This document shows positions 57,986 to 64,000 of a DNA stretch of 64,000 nt, piece after piece. This stretch comes from Warburgia ugandensis (lineage: Eukaryota > Streptophyta > Magnoliopsida > Canellales > Canellaceae). The stretch covers positions 65,387,414 to 65,451,413 of the forward strand of contig CP141126.1 of the NCBI GenBank assembly GCA_035236585.1. Direction: 5' to 3'. Position 1 is the first letter of the stretch; every line of letters begins with the position of its first letter. The translations under genes and the position numbers were made by a program. Under the pieces are notes generated by a model. That model saw nothing but the letters and a program-made list of their open reading frames with translations. It had not been told where the DNA came from and made no database searches.

Positions 57986-58897
57986 CATTCACAACATATG
58001 TTAGACACATGATGTAAAGTGAAATAAGCCATAATATCAGATACTACCATATAATGTAATACTCGAATCAACCTTTCTGTAATGCTTTCCAATCACCTAA
58101 GAAATCATTTGAATTCATTCTATATTCTTTTTTTATCTTTGAATTTCTACTCATCTATTGATCCTTATTGCTATTTAATAATTATTCTTATAAAATAGTT
58201 GGCATATCCTACAAGTGCTATGCACCTCCAAATCATAACTAGAGCTCCAATAATAATTAATAAGCATTCACTTCTCACTGATGACTGGCTATCAATATTT
58301 TTATGTATAGGACTCACTTATCCTCACCTCATAAATCAAATAATTCATCAATAGAAGCATTTGAATCTTATTTTGTAAAATTTTCAACATATTTTTCCAT
58401 ACCACAAATGTTATCTATCGAATATGTCCACTACATGTACTAACTAATGTTATAATTCTCTCTATTTTCCTGAGTTCTATTCCATTGTGACTATTTTCTA
58501 GTCCATTTTCATTTTTATCATACTATTGTTGTACAATAATTCTTATGCTTTTTCAAAGGTTTATACACACTATCTAAGTTAGAATTTGAACTCTCAAAAA
58601 ATAGCCCATGTGAATAGATCTTCTATCATATAACAAGATTCTCACATAGAGGTACTAATTTATACTCTTTATTATGATTATTTACTCTAAGAATCATAGA
58701 CTTGTCTTAAAGATAGACATCCTCATACTCATACAAGGATCAAGGTCTCATCTTTTCTTAATTTTCCAACCTTCATAGGCAACATCTATTTCACAATCAG
58801 TAAAATTCCCCATATGACTCATATTTATGAAATCGATTCATATATGGATTGTATGTGACTTTTGGTCTTGTCAAAGTGGTTGTGATAAAGTAGAAAA
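57064..58897 (-). pseudogene. gag fragment of a Ty3/gypsy element (-)
   Basis: Minus-strand reading gives a capsid C-terminal segment at about 57430-57660 (LVTLEYRDKTV, FARNAFTIDKEIVNRFVDGL, TLGLRSRV) and a damaged knuckle-like segment at about 57320-57400 (CHYYSRTSNSLAIKN). A (CT)n run lies at 57953-57981. The part to the right, up to the primer site, is too decayed to read. The left end stops at the Tat-like LTR. Confidence 0.7.
57953..57981. repeat. (CT)n microsatellite
   Basis: About 14 units. Confidence 0.9.
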
Positions 58898-58898
58898 A

Positions 58899-58914
58899 GG
58901 CTCTGATACCAAAC
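58899..58914 (-). other. primer binding site, tRNA-Met type (-)
   Basis: GTTTGGTATCAGAGCC on the minus strand, an exact match to the usual chromovirus primer site. Confidence 0.9.
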
Positions 58915-59516
58915 TATGACACCGCAGCTTTTACACATCATATAAACACAATACTCTTCAAAAGTCAGGATTCTTAATTAAAATTTTCATTTTAAAATCA
59001 ACTAAAAATAAACACTTCAAATGAAAATAATCGTTTCATAACCCCAGCAACCATATGACCCACAAAACCATGGATTTAACAGAGAAATGGTCTTCCTAAT
59101 TCTACTAAAAATCTGGAAGAGTCTCCTCTATATTTTGGACTAACACATTTAAAGCAAGTGGTACGACAAGTACCCAATAAACATAATAACACAAAAATAC
59201 ATAACTAGGAGACTCAGTCTCCAACCCATCCTCCCTAATCAATAGTAGTTTCTTACCAAAAACATATACATTATCAATGAAAGACAAATCTAAAAATAAT
59301 GAAATAGCCCAAAGTCTATACGTACATAGCCATCTCATGCAACATAATCATATCCATATGTCCAAGTCATAAAAATATAAACCATATACGTATGATAACG
59401 ATAAATAATATCCAAAGGTAGAGTTTTAACAAACCACATATGTCGCTAAAATCTACCTCCAATGCCTTCACTTGCTCTATGTCTGCTTGCCTTACCTATT
59501 GTCTCTCTTTGTATAT

Positions 59517-59544
59517 GAGGCATTGTAAAATATCACAATGCCTT
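59517..59544 (-). promoter_or_regulatory. LTR hairpin, variant stem
   Basis: AGGCATTGT pairs with ACAATGCCT across an 8-nt loop, at the LTR position of the 15-bp hairpin of the Tekay LTRs. Two stem pairs differ from that hairpin on both strands. Confidence 0.7.
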
Positions 59545-61287
59545 AGCAAGCTATGCTTATGTAGGTGACGATAATTACAATAATTCTATGCACAAGCTAT
59601 ACATAATGAATAGTTTGATTACCAAATCTCAAGGCATGCAATATCAAATTTCTCATGAAAAATAGTTCTCATAAAATCTTGATAATGTGAGTAAATAGTG
59701 ATGATGTAGAGCATAAATGGTATGCAAAAGGCATATAACAATCAAAGCCTCAGAACACATAAAAATGCTAAAAACATGACAATGCAAATCATGGCATGTG
59801 TATGTCTCCAAAAACATGTTGAGTATATATAGAGCTTCTAATGCTCATAAATATGCCAAAACCACATCAAAACAGCATCAGAACTCATAAAACCCCCAAA
59901 ATATGGCAATGAAAATCGAGTGAATTACATGTCTCCAAAAACATGATGAGTATATATGGAGCTTCTAAGGCTCATGAAATATGCTAAAAACACATCAAAA
60001 TACAGGGTCAAAAGCTCAAAGAATATCCTAATGAATATGACATCATCAACTCATATTGTGGACTACCCATGATACCACTCTCTACGAAGTTTGCCTTTCT
60101 ATGGGGAGGGTGTCTATCATCTCACAATGTCAGAGGGCAATTGGCCAACCCTACATCCCTCCTAGTATAGAGTCCACAGAGTGAAAACACCTGTCAAAAA
60201 ATTCACAAATCATGAAAATCACTCGACATCTCAAAGTTGAAGAAATAGAATAAAATCCTCTAGTGAAAAAATAAAATCCAAGAACACTTGTGGCTCATCA
60301 TCCCAAGGTACTGCCCCTCATCTTGGGGTTAGTCTCTCAACAACCAACCAGCGAACCTCCTCAATCAAGTCTACAGATAAATAAATGATAAAACAGAGCA
60401 TCCATGCACTTCAATATGCAATAGCAATACAATCACCATTTAATAACTTCAACAAATCATGGAAATGTACTAAAAATTATCTGCTTTCACTATTGCTTAT
60501 AAAATATGGCTTAGTGTGATCAAATCATGCATCCATGGAAAAATGACAATCAATGCATTCAGGCATAAGTGCATCAATCACAAGTAAGACAGATATTTAT
60601 TGTCATCACTTACCTTAGACTAATTGGACTCAACTCTAGGATCAATCCACCTTAGTCCCACTACCTGGATACATCACATCTAGATCTCACTTAGAATCCA
60701 AGTTATCTACCTAAGTTAGATTCTTAGTTATCAAATAATTGTTATAATCCATGATCTTAATTTACTGTGTTTTAATACGATCCAATGGTTCACAGCTATG
60801 GGATCTCAAGCTCAAGCCTACCCTGATTGGCTAATAATCCAGATCATGCTGAACCAGGCCACCAATAACTATCATATTCATTTCTCAATCATATCATAAC
60901 ATATTCCAAAGTTATCATACTCATATCAGATCAATTCTAGGTAATTTATTATTTAATCAACAAATTGAGTACATTTATATGCAAATCATACATAATTTTT
61001 ACTAATTATATCCAAATCAACAAAATTAAATGATTGGAATGATAATCCTACCTTGTATAAGTCAATCTAAAGGATATCCAGCTGTCTATGTTGTTGGATC
61101 ATCAACTGGTTGTCTTAAAGGTGTACAATTTAAGCTATCTATAGTTATCTGATCACAATCATCCACCTAATCAGCCTAGATCAAAGAACATGTTAGTAAA
61201 TCTGATCAAATTGTCTTAAAGAATCATTTGAATGGTGTGGACCATCAAATTGGATCCAATTCATACCTATATACTCAATTGATCTTA

Positions 61288-61475
61288 GTGAAGGGGAACC
61301 TTTGCGTAATGGTAAAGTTGTCATCATGTGACCTTGAAGTCATAGGTTCAAGGCATGGAAATAACCTCTTGCATAAAAAGTAAGGTGAGGCTGCATACTA
61401 TAAGTCCTTGTGGTATGTCCCTTCCCCGAACCTTGCATATGTAGGAACTTCATGCATTGACCTGCCCCTTTTATC
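61288..61475 (+). mobile_element. Au-like tRNA-derived SINE
   Basis: 188 bp, starting near GTGAAGGGGAACC. An A-box-like segment includes TGGTAAAGTTG (61310-61320) and a B-box-like GGTTCAAGG (61345-61353). Downstream words such as GTAAGGTGAGGCTGC, CCCTTCCCCGAACC and the tail CTGCCCCTTTT match the Au SINE family of flowering plants. It is flanked by a 14-bp target duplication CTCAATTGATCTTA (61274-61287, 61476-61489). Confidence 0.9.
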
Positions 61476-62174
61476 CTCAATTGATCTTATTCATTGACTA
61501 AGATTAGTTAGATTTTCATAACAACTCTAGATCAAAGGTCATATTTGGTCTTCCACTGTCAGCCTCGATCAATTTGTACATCATTGTCCACCCTTCTTCT
61601 CCATCAGATCTTCTCATATCAATAAATCTCTTGTTGGGTTTCACTCACAACGTTGAAGGGGACATAATGAATAGTTTGATCCTACAAATCTCATGTTGTT
61701 GACCTCGGATGAGGATCGAATTCAATTTGGATGGTCAGATGATCCTTGATCAAAGATCTGACCATCCCATAGCATAGAGCAGACCAAAATATGCTTAGAG
61801 ATTATTTTTCACTCAATTTTCTTCAAAATTGGAAATTTCTCAAGGGGAACTATATATCTAGGTGTTACCTTCACTCCAAAAATTGGTGAAGATCCAACAT
61901 TATTTGATGCCAAAAACACAAAAATGGAGAGTCGGTTGCTAAATTTTTGCTAATCGCAAGTGTTAACTTCTCTACTTTAATTCTACCTCATTTCTGGGCT
62001 GATCTTAGTGATTCTTAAGGGTTTTTTTATCATACAGTCATGTAGAAGAGGATGGCCAACATGGATCAGAGATTTGCGCCATTTTCATCTTTGACAACTC
62101 CCTACAGTTTCAAAAACCCAAAAACCCCAAATCTTCTCCTCGCCTACATAACACATCTTCTTTGGTGGGCTGGG

Positions 62175-62180
<6 letters not shown>

Positions 62181-62269
<89 letters not shown>
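62181..62269. repeat. (CT)n microsatellite, about 89 bp
   Basis: An uninterrupted CT run; GA on the LTR sense strand, about 600 bp into the LTR. Confidence 0.97.
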
Positions 62270-62271
<2 letters not shown>

Positions 62272-62860
62272 TTCCCTTCCTTTTCCCTCTGTTTCTTCTT
62301 CTTCTACTTCTCTTCTTCTTTCTCATTTTCTTCCCGCATTGGGTTTTCCCTTGCCTATTAGGTTTTGGGGACAGACCTACGATCTGTTTTTGTTCTCACT
62401 TAAGTGGGAGGGGGTTACATTATCAAAATGGCCCCTCTTTAATTATTTAATTTAAATTCTTTTATTTAATTAATAATACTTAATCATGGTGTTTTACTAG
62501 TTCCAAACATCATGATTGCAGTCAAACTGAATAATTATTTTTCATGATAGATTTCCACTATCGTCTGTCTATCCAATTCATCTTTCTGTAAGTGGGGCCT
62601 CCTTAGTTAAATTATAAAAAAAATTCTTCTAAAGAAAAATCATAGCTTATTCATTCAAACTCCAATTTTAGCAAACTTAGTTTTGTTGGAATTGTCTCAA
62701 TGTGTACATTCCAAATTCAATAGTTTTAAATTTTAATATTGAGTTTTCAAATGGTCATATCCTTAAAATTCAATTTTCACAAAATTAATTTTTTTTATTC
62801 TCATTAAAATATAATATAATATAATTACATAAAAATAACTCAAGATTGAGCATTGTTACA

Positions 62861-63395
62861 AGGTTAACACTTAGCCCCAAACTAAACAATGGCATATCAA
62901 CCATGTGATCCCCAATCGTGAATGATATAGTAGGGCATCCTGGATATCTATACTTTGGTGGGGTTGCTCAATAAGAAAGGCTTTCTTCTACACCTGATGC
63001 CTTCTCTTAAGTGTGCAGAGAATTTTCAAAAAAATTTGGCATGAAAAGGTATGTCTTTGATGCATTAATCAATGGAATATTTATATTCACCTATTTGAAA
63101 ACATCCATTAGCTTATCAAAATGATTATCATTCTTAGTCATGTTGAGATGGAGAGGAAATGGAGCCTTTGAAATATAATGTGCCTCAAGATTAGGGTAAG
63201 GAGAAGTATGGGGTGGCTATTTTATACTTTTCCCTTCAAATTCCTTTTAGGGCTCTCTTTTAACTTGCTCATTTTCCTTAGTCCACCCTACCTAATTATT
63301 TATTACCTTTGCAGTCCTACAGGTAGTTATGGATTGGGTCTCTTCATGAAAGGGCTTCTCATAAGAAGTTTAACCAATCTTATATTGGCCCTTAT
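62861..63395 (-). pseudogene. Athila gag C-terminus to protease fragment
   Basis: Minus-strand reading: KGQYKIG next to the LTR at 63396, NN*VGWTKEN (the usual LRSGKxxDN region), LMDVFK*VNINIPL (FKKLHINIPF), then GCPTISFTIGDHMVDMPLFS and LGLSVNL at the left border (usual PGSPTIxCxIGDHxxxxALLDLGASVNL). The protease Asp is changed to Ser. It corresponds to the region 31700-32250 of the first Athila copy and is cut on both sides by LTRs. Confidence 0.82.
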
Positions 63396-64000
63396 TGCAA
63401 CAACCCAAATTTTGTAAATACTATTCTAGGCATTATTATGTGAAATTGAAATTTTGGAATATAATTGGAATTTTTTACCCAAAGAAAATAAATTTTATAG
63501 AAATGGAATTTAGAGTGGAAGCATGAATATTTGGAATGTACTCAAAAAAATTGAGTCCAACGACATAAAGAACATTGAAATCGAAGTTCGAATGAATTTC
63601 ACCCTAAAATTTTACTATTCCATGAGCAGATTGTGAGTTTTCAAGGAATATATATTTTTATAGAAGTATAATTTGGAACTAAAACTAAAACCATTAGATA
63701 GTACTCAAAAAATGGAATCAACAAGCCAAAGAACATTAAAAACAGAGTCTGAATGAAGAAGTTATGGGCCTTCGAAGTTAGGGGCAATACGGTAATTAAA
63801 AGTTTTTTAAAAAAAAACATAACTTAACGGAAGGGGACCAAATTGATATTAGCACACACATCCTCACATAGGAAACTCAACGTAATGTTGGGTCTAGTTC
63901 TTTCCAAAACCTAACACTAGCAACCACCAAACCCTAGATCTCCTCTTCTCTGAGCAGATCCATAGTGGATCTGTGTTTTCTAACGACCAAGAAGAAACCC
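63396..64000 (+). mobile_element. start of a gypsy LTR (runs off the window)
   Basis: Starts TGCAACAACCCAAATTTTG, like the LTR starts at 43919 and 25175, and shares their early landmarks (GGAATGTACTCAAAAAA, then AAGTTATGGGCCTTCGAAGTT). It interrupts Athila gag. CTTAT precedes it. The right end is outside the window. Confidence 0.8.

Larger units (their letters stand above)
58917..62860 (-). mobile_element. 5' LTR of a minus-strand gypsy element, 3.9 kb
   Basis: The sense start is TGTAACAATGC at 62860; the end is GGTGTCA at 58917, next to the primer site. It interrupts Athila protease at the residues SVNL. Its first 500 bp are related to the arms of the inverted pair at 20610-25175. It contains a hairpin at 59517-59544, a SINE at 61288-61475 and a long (CT)n. 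Frames 62052-62450, 62144-62326 and 62162-62455 are repeat artefacts. Confidence 0.82.

Noticed and set aside
61288..61475. Functional tRNA gene
   Set aside because: A and B boxes are degenerate, the cloverleaf cannot be completed, and the 3' part matches a SINE body.
62052..62450. Ser-Leu or Arg-Glu repeat proteins on both strands
   Set aside because: They are translations of the (CT)n run in an LTR.

Overview
This window looks like AT-rich intergenic DNA from a flowering plant, and I find no credible host gene in its 64 kb. The evidence is the repeat content: Ty3/gypsy elements of the Tekay/Del chromovirus, Athila and Tat-like types, a TRIM-like LTR, an RTE-type LINE and an Au-like tRNA-derived SINE. 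Nearly all coding-like sequence is retrotransposon gag/pol with in-frame stops, frameshifts and nested insertions. The species cannot be told from the sequence.

Layout. 1-5147: 3' part of an LTR, primer site and decayed gag of a Ty3 element (+), split by a complete solo LTR (1695-4325, TSD GTTAG). 5148-16627: a minus-strand Tat-like element with two LTRs, primer site and polypurine tract but no recognisable pol; its right LTR carries an RTE LINE (14500-16405, TSD ACCTACA). 16628-20609: a related gag-only Tat-like element on the plus strand, left end missing. 20610-25175: two related LTR copies facing each other, giving a palindrome of about 4.3 kb with a spacer of about 0.87 kb. 25176-33267: minus-strand Athila gag-protease-RT-RNase H, split inside RT by a 4.65-kb LTR (25879-30529) that itself holds a 551-bp solo LTR (28069-28619).

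33268-48745: a plus-strand Tekay/Del element with gag, protease, RT, RNase H, integrase, chromodomain, polypurine tract and a 4.8-kb 3' LTR. Its 5' LTR is truncated. It hosts three later insertions with perfect 5-bp TSDs: 34157-36031 (TAAAT), 38102-40698 (ATTAG) and 41556-41801 (TGTAA). 48746-51039: a further LTR-like block. 51040-62860: two minus-strand gypsy fragments (LTR plus gag) separated by a Tat-like LTR that contains another LTR copy; a SINE sits in the rightmost LTR. 62861-63395: a second Athila gag-protease fragment (-). 63396-64000: start of another LTR (+).

Reading the nesting as a stratigraphy, the Athila copies are among the oldest layers, the Tat-like and Tekay elements followed, and the solo LTRs, TRIM, LINE and SINE are later. 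The least routine observations are a hairpin in the Tekay-like LTRs whose stem is kept by paired base changes, a solo LTR inserted exactly in the loop of that hairpin, and the inverted LTR pair. No intact transposition system remains, and I do not see a new cellular system here.
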